From: Planctomycetota bacterium
Lineage (GTDB): Bacteria; Planctomycetota; UBA11346
DNA: 5,316 bases
NCBI GenBank assembly: GCA_013816645.1
Contig: JACDEC010000264.1
Coordinates: forward strand, 1-5,316
Direction of reading: 5' to 3'
Shown here: positions 1 to 5,316 of the stretch, in pieces
Numbering within the stretch: position 1 is the first letter of the stretch
How the letters are laid out: each line of letters opens with the position of its first letter
The notes under the pieces: model-generated
Seen by the model: the letters and a program-made list of their open reading frames with translations, nothing else
What the model was told of the DNA's origin: nothing
The model's database searches: none
Made by a program: the position numbers and the translations under genes

Positions 1-163
1 CGGACGGGATAAACGCTGAAAGCATCTAAGCGTGAAGCCCTCCCCAAGATGAATTCTCCCTATGAGTCCCCTGGAAGACTACCAGGTTGATAGGACGGAG
101 GTGTACAGGCGTATATCTAAAGGCCTTGAGCTGACCGTTACTAATCGGACCACTGGCTTGGTC
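1..163 (+). rRNA. rrl: 23S ribosomal RNA, 3' end (partial)
   Basis: This is the last part of domain VI of 23S rRNA, cut at its 5' side by the window edge. Diagnostic stretches are GATAAACGCTGAAAGCATCT near position 8, AAGCGTGAAGCC near 29, the 'AGGTTGATAGG' segment at about 83-94, and 'CTTGAGCTGACCGTTACTAA' at about 125-144, which is close to the usual bacterial 3' end. The exact 3' end is a guess from the family pattern (within about 5 nt), because the pairing 5' strand lies outside the window. The open reading frames that run across this stretch on both strands have no meaning as proteins. Confidence 0.96.
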
Positions 164-251
164 GTTCGTGTTGGTGTGTTCCACGATTTTGGCGTTGCCA
201 AAGCGTGGGTATTCAAAACAAATACCCGCGGCTCTTTGCCAACATCAATTT
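164..251 (+). other. 23S-5S internal transcribed spacer with a hairpin
   Basis: This roughly 90-bp spacer contains no tRNA-like cloverleaf or T-arm. It has a stem of 10 pairs, 204-213 against 221-230 (CGTGGGTATT with AATACCCGCG, one G-U wobble) and a 7-nt loop. A smaller hairpin, TTGGC-GTT-GCCAA, lies at 189-201. Spacers like this are cut by RNases during rRNA maturation, so these stems are likely processing structures. The stems are read directly from the sequence; the role is inferred. Confidence 0.6.
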
Positions 252-361
252 TTCCAGGTGGCCATACCGGCGGGGCCACACCCGTTCCCATTCCGAACAC
301 GGCCGTTAAGCCCGCCAGGGCCGATGATAGTCGAAAGGCGAAAGTAGGTCGCTGCCTGGAT
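252..361 (+). rRNA. rrf: 5S ribosomal RNA
   Basis: This is a complete 5S rRNA of about 108-110 nt. The terminal helix pairs TCCAGG (253-258) with CCTGGA (355-360). The conserved loop segment CCATTCCGAACAC lies at 288-300 and is followed by GTTAAGCCC and the late 'GATGATAG' and 'GAAAGTAGGTCGCTGCC' blocks typical of bacterial 5S. It is the last gene of the rRNA operon, and a terminator follows within 10 bp. The ends are set by the terminal helix and may be off by 1-2 nt. Confidence 0.96.
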
Positions 362-368
362 TTTTTCA

Positions 369-405
369 AAACCGCCCGGTCCTCACGGACCGGGCGGTTT
401 CTTTT
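369..405 (+). terminator. Intrinsic terminator of the rRNA operon
   Basis: A perfect 14-bp GC-rich stem pairs AAACCGCCCGGTCC (369-382) with GGACCGGGCGGTTT (387-400) around a TCAC loop. It is followed by CTTTT (401-405). It starts 8 nt after the 5S rRNA, as expected for an rRNA operon end. A run of A is present on the left flank (368-371), so the hairpin could also work in the other direction, but no minus-strand gene ends there. Confidence 0.93.
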
Positions 406-433
406 GGTGACGTCACTGAATGGTCGTCACCAA
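404..433. repeat. Inverted repeat with nested palindrome before the glycosidase gene
   Basis: TTGGTGACG (404-412) and CGTCACCAA (425-433) form a perfect 9-bp inverted repeat with a 12-nt centre. The left arm also lies inside a 10-bp palindrome, GTGACGTCAC (407-416). It sits between the terminator T-run and the ribosome binding site of the next gene. It could be a second terminator-like hairpin, an operator, or a leader structure. The symmetry is seen directly; the role is unknown. Confidence 0.55.
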
Positions 434-463
434 TCAGGGGCTGTCGGACGTTCCTATTCAATT

Positions 464-467
464 GGAG
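464..467 (+). promoter_or_regulatory. Ribosome binding site of the glycosidase gene
   Basis: GGAG sits 7 nt before the ATG at 475, an ideal distance. It supports that start, which is also the one that gives a proper signal peptide. No convincing -35/-10 pair could be found between the rRNA terminator and this site. Confidence 0.75.
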
Positions 468-474
468 CGCACCC

Positions 475-3141
475 ATGCCGCTTCGTCTGTTCGCCCTCAT
501 CGCTGTCGTCCTGAACCTGCCGGCAGCCGATCCGTACATCTGGATCGAAGGCGAGCACGCCTCGAGCAGACAATTGGCTCCGCACCCCTGGTACGACCAG
601 GTTAAATTCGGGCAATTATCGGGCGGGGCATGGGCCTCGAACTTCGGCGACCGGGACGGGCAGGTCGCTTATTCCGTCGAGGTGGCTTCAGCCGGCACCT
701 ACGCCCTGTGGATCCGCGCAAATCCGATCATCGCCAAGCTCGCGTGGACGCTCAACGGCAGCGAGGAGCGCGCCGCGGATTTCTCCCAGGCGATCGACCA
801 GGTCAATCTCGCTGCTGATGACCAGCCCGACCTGCGCTTCGTCGCCTGGATCAAGGTCGGTGACGTCGCGCTCAAGCAGGGGACCAACGCCGTTGCCTTC
901 CGCATGCACTCGGACAACCAGCACCACGGCGGCCTCGATTGTTTCGTCTTCGCGGCCAAGCCGTTCGCGCCGATGGGCGCGCGCAAACCCGGCACGAAGA
1001 GCGGCCTGGCCGAGCCGGGATCCTGGGCCTTTGAGCCCGACGCGGATGCCTTCGATCCCCAGGCGATGCTCGACTTGCGATCGCTCAATGAGCGCGAGGC
1101 CGGCATGCACGGTTGGATCCAGGCTACCGCGGACGGCGGCTTCGCGCTCGGCGATGCCACGCCGGTGCGTTTCTGGGCCGCCAACTCCGGAGTCGCCAGC
1201 AGTCCGGTCGCCGACGATCTCGCCACCCATGCACGCTTCCTCGCCAAGCGCGGGATCAACATGGTGCGTTTCCATGGATCGCTCTGGCCGAAGCGCGCTG
1301 ACCAGTCCGTCACCGACATCGACGCGGCGGAGCTCGACCGCATGCAGCGCATGGTCGCGGCGATGAAGCGCGAGGGCATCTACACCACGATCTCGCCTTA
1401 CTGGGCGATTCCCGCCGAAGCCCGGCAGACTTGGAAACTTCCCGACCATCCCACGGGGAACATGCCCGGTCTGCTGTTCTGGGATGAGACCCTCCAGGCG
1501 GCGTACCGCAACTGGATCCGCGCGCTGCTCACTGCCCCGAATCCGCACGGCAAGCCGCTGGGGAAGGAGCCGGCGCTGGCGATCCTCCAGATCCAGAACG
1601 AGGACAGCCTGCTCTTCTGGACCCTCGGCGCCATCACGGGCGAGGAGAAGCGCCGCCTCGGCAGGCACCAGGCCAGGTGGCTCATCGCCACGTACGGATC
1701 CCTGGCAAAAGCGCGCGCCGCATGGCAGGAAACCGCCGCCGAGGGCGATGACCTCGCTGCCGGCGTCGTCGGTCTCGTCGGGCTGTGGGAATACGGCCAA
1801 GCCGCCAGCGCCGGCAAGACGGTGCGCATGGCCGACCAGTTGCAGTGGCTGTCCGCGACCATGCGCGCCTTCAACCAGTCGATCGACGAATTCGTGCACC
1901 AGGAGCTGCGCTGTCCGGTCCTGATCAATGCCGGCAACTGGTGCACCGCCAATCAAATCACCATGCTCGACTGCGAACGCTGGTCCTACGCCGCCAACCA
2001 GGTCCAGGGCAAGAACCACTACATCGGCGGCGTCCACGTCAATCCGACGGAGGCCCACAAAAGCGGCTACCTGGTGTCGAAGGGGGATTTCTTCACCGAC
2101 CCCACGTGCCTGCTCGAGCCGCGCAAACTCGCGACCAATCTCAAGCAGCCACCAGGCATGCCGTTCATCATTCCGGAGAGCACCTGGGTCTCGCCGGTGT
2201 CGCACCAGTCGGAAGGACCGTTCCTGGTCGCCGCCTACAGCGCGCTCACCGGGGTCGACGCCTACTACTGGTTCGCCCTCGGGGGTGTCGGCTATGACCG
2301 CACCATCACCAAATGGCAGGCGGCGAATCCGTCAATCATGGGCGGTTGGCCGGCGGCTGCGCTGATGTTCCGGCAGGGCTACGTGAAGAAGGGCCAGGCG
2401 GCGGTGCATGAGGAGCGCACGCTCGACGATCTGTGGAACGCGCGCGGCATGTCGATCGCCGAGGACGAGTCCTTCGACCCCAACCGCCACCCCGGCAGCT
2501 TCGCCAAGGAGTCGACGCTGCGATCCGCGGTCGATCCGCTCGCCTTCCTGGTCGGCCCGGTCGAGGTCGTCTACGGTGGCGATCCCGCCAAGAGCCGCGC
2601 CGTCGACCTAGCGAAGTACATCGACGCTCCCGCGCGCTCGATCTCCAGCATCACCGGCGAACTCAGGTTCGATCACGGCCGCGGGGTGTGCACGGTCGAT
2701 GCGCCCAGAGCCAAGGGTGCGTGCGGATTTCTCGGCAAGGCCGGCGCGATCGCCCTGACGCACGCCACCATCACCTGCGCCAACGACTATGCGACCCTGC
2801 TGATCGTGCCGCTCGACGGCAGGGATCTCGTCCGCTCGTCCAAGGTGCTGGTGCAGGCGACCACGCGCTGCCGCCCCTACGGCTGGAAGCAGTCGCCTGC
2901 CACCTTCCAGGACAACGAGCAGAAGCACACGTTCCAAGGCTTCCGCATCGACGACACCGGTCAGGAGCCCTGGAATGTCGTGCAAACCAAGGCGACCGTG
3001 CGCCTGGCCAATCCCGCGCTCACCAAGGGGACGGTGCTCGATGCCAACGGCATGCTTGTGCGGGTGATCGCGGTGCGTGCCGATGGCGACGGGGTTTCGG
3101 TCGAACTGCCCACGGATGCGATCCACCTCGTGCTCGAGTAG
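475..3141 (+). CDS. Secreted clan GH-A-like glycoside hydrolase with N-terminal carbohydrate-binding-like domain
   Basis: The 888-residue protein begins with a short signal peptide (MPLR, then a hydrophobic stretch at 5-15, probable cleavage near Ala17/Ala18), so it should be exported. Residues about 20-165 look like a CBM6/CBM35-type beta-sandwich (YIWIEGEHAS at 21-30, 'GTYALWIRA' at 74-82, 'GGLDCFVF' at 152-159). Residues about 230-640 read as a TIM barrel: VRFWAANSG (231-239), INMVRFHGSLWP (261-272), TTISPYW (304-310), ILQIQNED (370-377), VLINAGNW (482-489), PFIIPESTW (563-571) and DAYYWFALGG (595-604). Asn375-Glu376 matches the clan GH-A acid/base, and Glu568 is the likely nucleophile. 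Residues about 640-888 are beta-rich, with a 'GELRFDHGRG' segment (728-737) and 'VPLDGRDLVRSSKVLVQA' (778-795), as seen in large glycosidases. The substrate and exact GH family cannot be told; cellulase-, beta-galactosidase- or agarase-like activity are all open. The gene has its own ribosome binding site, lies 69 bp past the rRNA terminator, and ends 23 bp from a convergent regulator gene. The reading frame is intact. The hydrolase class is fairly sure, the specificity is not. Confidence 0.8.
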   Translation: MPLRLFALIAVVLNLPAADPYIWIEGEHASSRQLAPHPWYDQVKFGQLSGGAWASNFGDRDGQVAYSVEVASAGTYALWIRANPIIAKLAWTLNGSEERAADFSQAIDQVNLAADDQPDLRFVAWIKVGDVALKQGTNAVAFRMHSDNQHHGGLDCFVFAAKPFAPMGARKPGTKSGLAEPGSWAFEPDADAFDPQAMLDLRSLNEREAGMHGWIQATADGGFALGDATPVRFWAANSGVASSPVADDLATHARFLAKRGINMVRFHGSLWPKRADQSVTDIDAAELDRMQRMVAAMKREGIYTTISPYWAIPAEARQTWKLPDHPTGNMPGLLFWDETLQAAYRNWIRALLTAPNPHGKPLGKEPALAILQIQNEDSLLFWTLGAITGEEKRRLGRHQARWLIATYGSLAKARAAWQETAAEGDDLAAGVVGLVGLWEYGQAASAGKTVRMADQLQWLSATMRAFNQSIDEFVHQELRCPVLINAGNWCTANQITMLDCERWSYAANQVQGKNHYIGGVHVNPTEAHKSGYLVSKGDFFTDPTCLLEPRKLATNLKQPPGMPFIIPESTWVSPVSHQSEGPFLVAAYSALTGVDAYYWFALGGVGYDRTITKWQAANPSIMGGWPAAALMFRQGYVKKGQAAVHEERTLDDLWNARGMSIAEDESFDPNRHPGSFAKESTLRSAVDPLAFLVGPVEVVYGGDPAKSRAVDLAKYIDAPARSISSITGELRFDHGRGVCTVDAPRAKGACGFLGKAGAIALTHATITCANDYATLLIVPLDGRDLVRSSKVLVQATTRCRPYGWKQSPATFQDNEQKHTFQGFRIDDTGQEPWNVVQTKATVRLANPALTKGTVLDANGMLVRVIAVRADGDGVSVELPTDAIHLVLE

Positions 3142-3164
3142 GCGCGCTCGGCTCTCTCGTCCAG

Positions 3165-4007
3165 TCAGAGCAACGCATGTCGTCGACGCCACGGCCCCGG
3201 TGCCTCACCGAGGTGGCGCTTGAAGGCGCGCGAGAAGTGGAAGGCATCGCAGAAGCCAAAGCGGGCCGCCAGTTCGGCGAGCGGGAGACGACTGCCCGCG
3301 ACCAATGGCGTGGCCGCCTCGATGCGCAGGCGCTGGGCCCAGGCCACCGGGCTGAGCGCGAGATGGCGAGCGCACAGGCGTTGGAGCGTGGCCGGACTGA
3401 CGTTCGCCGCGCGCGCCATCGCCTCGCGGTCGGGACGACGATCGAGGTGATCGAGGACGAAGCGCCGCGCGCGGGCCAGCGGTCCCGGTTCGTTCGTCAT
3501 CGTGGTGGACAGGGCTGCGGCCCACTCGTCGATCAGCATGCGGGCGAGCTGCCGCTGATCGCTTTCCCGCGGGTGGCGGGTGAACGATGCGACGACGTAT
3601 TCGCTCAAGTGCGCGAGGTGCTGGTGTTCCGGCAGTGCGAGGACGTGGCTGCGTGATCCCAGGGGATGCAGCCCGGCTTCCCGCCCGGGCAGTTCCTGGC
3701 CATCATGGGCGACACCATGCAGCGGCAGCCCGCCCCGCATCGCTGGAATGACATGGATGCCGCTGACCAGGAAGGGGACGCGACGGTCGGCGCGGTAGGC
3801 CACCCGATGGCGCCAGGGCATGAGCACGGCGCGCCCCGGGGTCATCGCATAGGTGACACCGTCGACCTCGATGTCGCCACGGCCGGCGCGGCACCAGGCC
3901 TGCATGCAGCTCATGACCGGTCCGTGGGCCAGGTGCTGTCCAGGCGCGAACTGGTAATGGTTGGCGAGCAGCACGGCCGGGGTGGCAGTCATGAGCGTAT
4001 TGTCCAT
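3165..4007 (-). CDS. AraC-family transcriptional regulator
   Basis: A DNA-binding regulator, 280 residues if started at 4007. Residues about 10-120 form a cupin-like sensor half (GHxH-like 'PGQHLAHGP' at 22-30, 'GDIEVDGVTYAMTPGRAVLMP' at 44-64). Residues about 176-276 are the AraC double helix-turn-helix. The first HTH is at about 194-213 (REAMARAANVSPATLQRLC). The second, at about 241-263, is followed by the family signature 'ARFGFCDAFHFSRAFKRHLG' (248-267). The frame stays open up to 4133, but that longer start would overlap the divergent oxygenase gene and lacks similarity to the family. Other in-frame ATGs are at 4019, 4052 and 3992, and none has a strong ribosome binding site, so the start is uncertain by a few codons. 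It is divergent from the PhyH-like gene with 65 bp between them, so it probably controls that gene, perhaps in response to a small molecule bound by the cupin half. The ligand is unknown. Confidence 0.9.
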   Translation of the reverse strand: MDNTLMTATPAVLLANHYQFAPGQHLAHGPVMSCMQAWCRAGRGDIEVDGVTYAMTPGRAVLMPWRHRVAYRADRRVPFLVSGIHVIPAMRGGLPLHGVAHDGQELPGREAGLHPLGSRSHVLALPEHQHLAHLSEYVVASFTRHPRESDQRQLARMLIDEWAAALSTTMTNEPGPLARARRFVLDHLDRRPDREAMARAANVSPATLQRLCARHLALSPVAWAQRLRIEAATPLVAGSRLPLAELAARFGFCDAFHFSRAFKRHLGEAPGPWRRRHALL

Positions 4008-4026
4008 GCCATGATGCATCCAGCCA

Positions 4027-4055
4027 TGTGAAAACGGCTTTACATCGATCATAAT
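4027..4055 (+). promoter_or_regulatory. Weak candidate promoter of the PhyH-like gene
   Basis: CATAAT (4050-4055, one mismatch to TATAAT) is preceded after 17 bp by TGTGAA (4027-4032), a poor -35. Transcription would start near 4062, leaving a leader of only about 11 nt. A weak -35 would fit a promoter that needs an AraC-type activator. This is inference from consensus matching only. Confidence 0.25.
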
Positions 4056-4059
4056 GATC
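4047..4059. promoter_or_regulatory. Palindromic candidate operator between araC-type gene and PhyH-like gene
   Basis: GATCAT-A-ATGATC is a perfect 6+1+6 palindrome in the 65-bp divergent promoter region. It covers the candidate -10 box of the + strand gene (CATAAT, 4050-4055) and a minus-strand -10-like TATGAT (complement of 4048-4053). A site here could control both genes at once. AraC proteins more often bind direct repeats, so the binding protein is unproven. Confidence 0.4.
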
Positions 4060-4061
4060 AC

Positions 4062-4065
4062 GGAG
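4062..4065 (+). promoter_or_regulatory. Ribosome binding site of the PhyH-like gene
   Basis: GGAG lies 7 nt before the ATG at 4073, which decides that start over the in-frame ATGs at 4079 and 4088. The out-of-frame ATG at 4069 is only 3 nt away and too close to be used well. Confidence 0.65.
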
Positions 4066-4072
4066 CACATGT

Positions 4073-4957
4073 ATGGCCATGGCCACGATGACCCGCTGTG
4101 AACCGTTCCGGGATAGCCTCCCGCTCCTGGCACGACCGCCGGAGCTGCGCGCGCGCGCCGCCACTGATGGCTACCTCCTGCTGCGTGGCCTGCTGCCGCG
4201 CGACGACGTGCTCAGCATGCGCGCGCTGGTCCTCGCCCACTGCCGGAGCGCGGGATGGACCGATGTTGAAGCGCCGATGCTGAGCGGCCGGGTGCTCGCC
4301 GGTTCTCCCCCGATCCTCGAAGGCCAGAGCGAGGCCTGGGCGTGCTTCTATCGGCTGCTCTATAGCCGCCGCGAACTCCACGCCTTCAACCAGCACCCCG
4401 CGCTGCTCGCTGCCTGCGCGGCGCTGTTCGACGCCCCGGTGCTCGCCCATCCCCGCCTGATCGCACGGGTGATGTTCCCGGGCACCGCGCGCTGGACCAC
4501 CCCGCCGCACCAGGATTGCTTCTACATCGGCGGGACCGCGCAGACCTGGACCGCGTGGATCCCGCTCGGCGATTGCCCGGCGGAGCTCGGCGGCCTGGCG
4601 ATCGCAGCGGGCAGCCACCGCCTCGGACCGCAGCCGGTCAAGCCGGCTGAAGGGGCGGGCGGGCACGGCGTCGCCGCCGATGAGTCATTGCGCTGGGTCG
4701 CCGACGATTTCAGCGCTGGCGATGTCCTGCTCTTCCATTCCTGGACCATCCACCAGGCGCGCGACAACCGCAGCGAGGACCGTCTGCGGCTGTCCTGCGA
4801 TTTCCGCTACCAGGACGCGCGCGAACCGGTCAGCGCGGATTCGCTGCATCCGCACTACCGCGGACCTGGCATGGAATGGTCGGACGTCCACGCTGCCTGG
4901 CCGGCGGACGAACCGCTGCGCGACTACTGGCAGCGGATGGCGCTGCAGGTGGTCTAG
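4073..4957 (+). CDS. Phytanoyl-CoA dioxygenase (PhyH) family Fe(II)/2-oxoglutarate oxygenase
   Basis: The 294-residue length is normal for the PhyH family of iron- and 2-oxoglutarate-dependent hydroxylases; it is probably a soluble cytoplasmic enzyme. The N-terminal 'DGYLLLRGLLPRDDV' (32-46) is the usual family opening. The iron ligands are visible as His146-x-Asp148 in PPHQDCFYIGG (144-154) and His227 in HSWTIHQARDNRS (222-234). Arg237 is the likely 2-oxoglutarate anchor, since it aligns with the family Arg ahead of the 'LSCDFRYQ' strand (240-247). 'WIPLGDCPAELGGLAIAAGSH' (162-182) is the family's hallmark strand-and-loop segment. All key residues are present, so it should be active. The substrate is unknown: family members act on acyl-CoA, ectoine, halogenation substrates and many secondary metabolites. 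It is divergent from an AraC regulator, which likely controls it, and ends 4 bp from the convergent hemD. Confidence 0.92.
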   Translation: MAMATMTRCEPFRDSLPLLARPPELRARAATDGYLLLRGLLPRDDVLSMRALVLAHCRSAGWTDVEAPMLSGRVLAGSPPILEGQSEAWACFYRLLYSRRELHAFNQHPALLAACAALFDAPVLAHPRLIARVMFPGTARWTTPPHQDCFYIGGTAQTWTAWIPLGDCPAELGGLAIAAGSHRLGPQPVKPAEGAGGHGVAADESLRWVADDFSAGDVLLFHSWTIHQARDNRSEDRLRLSCDFRYQDAREPVSADSLHPHYRGPGMEWSDVHAAWPADEPLRDYWQRMALQVV

Positions 4958-4961
4958 CGAG

Positions 4962-5316
4962 TTACTGCGCTGGCCGCGCGAGATCGGCGATGATCGCCTC
5001 TGCGAGCGCCGCGACCGAGGCCTCGGCAGCGATACTGGCGCAAGGCAGACCGAGCCGCGCCATGCCCGCGGCGGTCTCCGGTCCGATCGCGTAGCAGCGG
5101 GTTCCCGCCGTGGTCAGCGCTGCGATCGTCGCCGGTCCGGCCGCAGCGACGAATCGCTCCGCGGTGCCCGAGAACGCGAAGGCCACCGCGTCGATCCGTT
5201 CCTGCGCGAGGTCGATCTGCGGGCGCTCCGCGACATTGCGGTAGGCGACCACCGCATCCACGCGCGCGCCCGCCGCTTCGAGGTGCTGGCGCAGCGCCGG
5301 AGCCGCGTCCTCGGCC
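4962..5316 (-). CDS. hemD: Uroporphyrinogen-III synthase, C-terminal part (partial, 5' end outside window)
   Basis: The last 117 codons are visible; the frame stays open to the window edge, so the start is missing. A GTG at 5261 is an internal valine codon, not a start, since the family match continues upstream (AEDAAPALRQHLEAAGARV before VDAVVAYRNV). HemD closes and inverts ring D of hydroxymethylbilane to make uroporphyrinogen III, the branch point to haem, sirohaem and cobalamin, in the cytoplasm. Family marks are the 'L..GA.V..V..YR' hinge segment, 'DAVAFAFSGTAERFV' (in place of the common 'FTSxSAV'), 'CYAIGPETAAGMARLGL' and 'EASVAALAEAI' before the end. HemD diverges fast in sequence, but the motif order is clear. 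It could also be fused at its N-terminus to another haem enzyme (HemC or a methyltransferase), which cannot be seen here. The stop TAA is at 4962-4964. Confidence 0.88.
   Translation of the reverse strand, partial: AEDAAPALRQHLEAAGARVDAVVAYRNVAERPQIDLAQERIDAVAFAFSGTAERFVAAAGPATIAALTTAGTRCYAIGPETAAGMARLGLPCASIAAEASVAALAEAIIADLARPAQ

Noticed and set aside
164..251. A tRNA gene in the rRNA spacer
   Set aside because: No acceptor stem, T-arm (GTTCRANNC) or anticodon arm can be fitted.
62..514. Open reading frames across the 23S end, spacer and 5S on both strands
   Set aside because: They lie on clear rRNA sequence and the terminator hairpin, and the translations resemble no protein.
688..2205. 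A 505-codon minus-strand frame opposite the glycosidase gene
   Set aside because: Its translation is rich in Arg, Gly, Ala and Val with no recognisable motif, as expected for the antisense of a GC-rich gene. The + strand frame has coherent domains and catalytic motifs.
2433..3656. A 407-codon + strand frame spanning the end of the glycosidase gene and the antisense of the regulator
   Set aside because: It crosses two well-supported genes, is dominated by Arg/Ala/Gly, and has no ribosome binding site or family motif.
4069..4101. A 10-codon upstream frame (ATG at 4069) overlapping the start of the PhyH-like gene
   Set aside because: Only 3 nt separate it from GGAG, which is too close for good initiation; ATG 4073 is better placed. 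A leader peptide role has no support.
4008..4133. A longer N-terminus for the AraC regulator starting at 4133
   Set aside because: It would overlap the first 20 codons of the divergent oxygenase gene and cover its ribosome binding site. The added residues do not look like the family.
5259..5261. GTG at 5261 as the start of hemD
   Set aside because: The frame is open further upstream to the window edge and the upstream residues match the HemD family, so this codon is internal.

Overview
The window holds the 3' end of a ribosomal RNA operon followed by four protein genes from a GC-rich bacterium. No mobile element, CRISPR array, tRNA gene or phage gene was found, and no new kind of system is evident. 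Gene content suggests the PVC group (Planctomycetota, Verrucomicrobiota or Lentisphaerota). A large secreted glycosidase-like protein with an 'IEGE' N-terminal sandwich, and an AraC regulator divergent from a phytanoyl-CoA-dioxygenase-like gene, are both common there. This placement is inference; the 23S and 5S sequences would settle it.

Layout. Positions 1 to about 163 are the 3' end of 23S rRNA. A spacer of about 90 bp without a tRNA follows, then a complete 5S rRNA (about 252-361) and a strong intrinsic terminator (369-405). A second inverted repeat (404-433) lies directly behind the terminator. The + strand gene 475-3141 encodes an exported 888-residue protein. It has a carbohydrate-binding-like N-terminal domain, a clan GH-A-like TIM barrel with a probable Glu/Glu catalytic pair, and a C-terminal beta-rich part. 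It meets an AraC-family regulator (minus strand, 3165-4007) tail to tail, 23 bp apart.

The regulator is divergent from a phytanoyl-CoA-dioxygenase-family (PhyH) gene (4073-4957, +). The 65-bp space between them carries a perfect 6+1+6 palindrome that overlaps weak candidate -10 boxes for both genes. The PhyH gene in turn meets the 3' part of hemD, uroporphyrinogen-III synthase (minus strand), with only 4 bp between the stop codons. hemD continues past the right edge.

How the parts relate. The regulator and the oxygenase are probably one regulatory unit, with the AraC protein controlling the PhyH gene and perhaps itself. The glycosidase gene has its own ribosome binding site and is separated from the rRNA operon by the terminator. 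Nothing in the sequence ties it to the regulator apart from adjacency. hemD belongs to tetrapyrrole synthesis and appears to be an unrelated neighbour.
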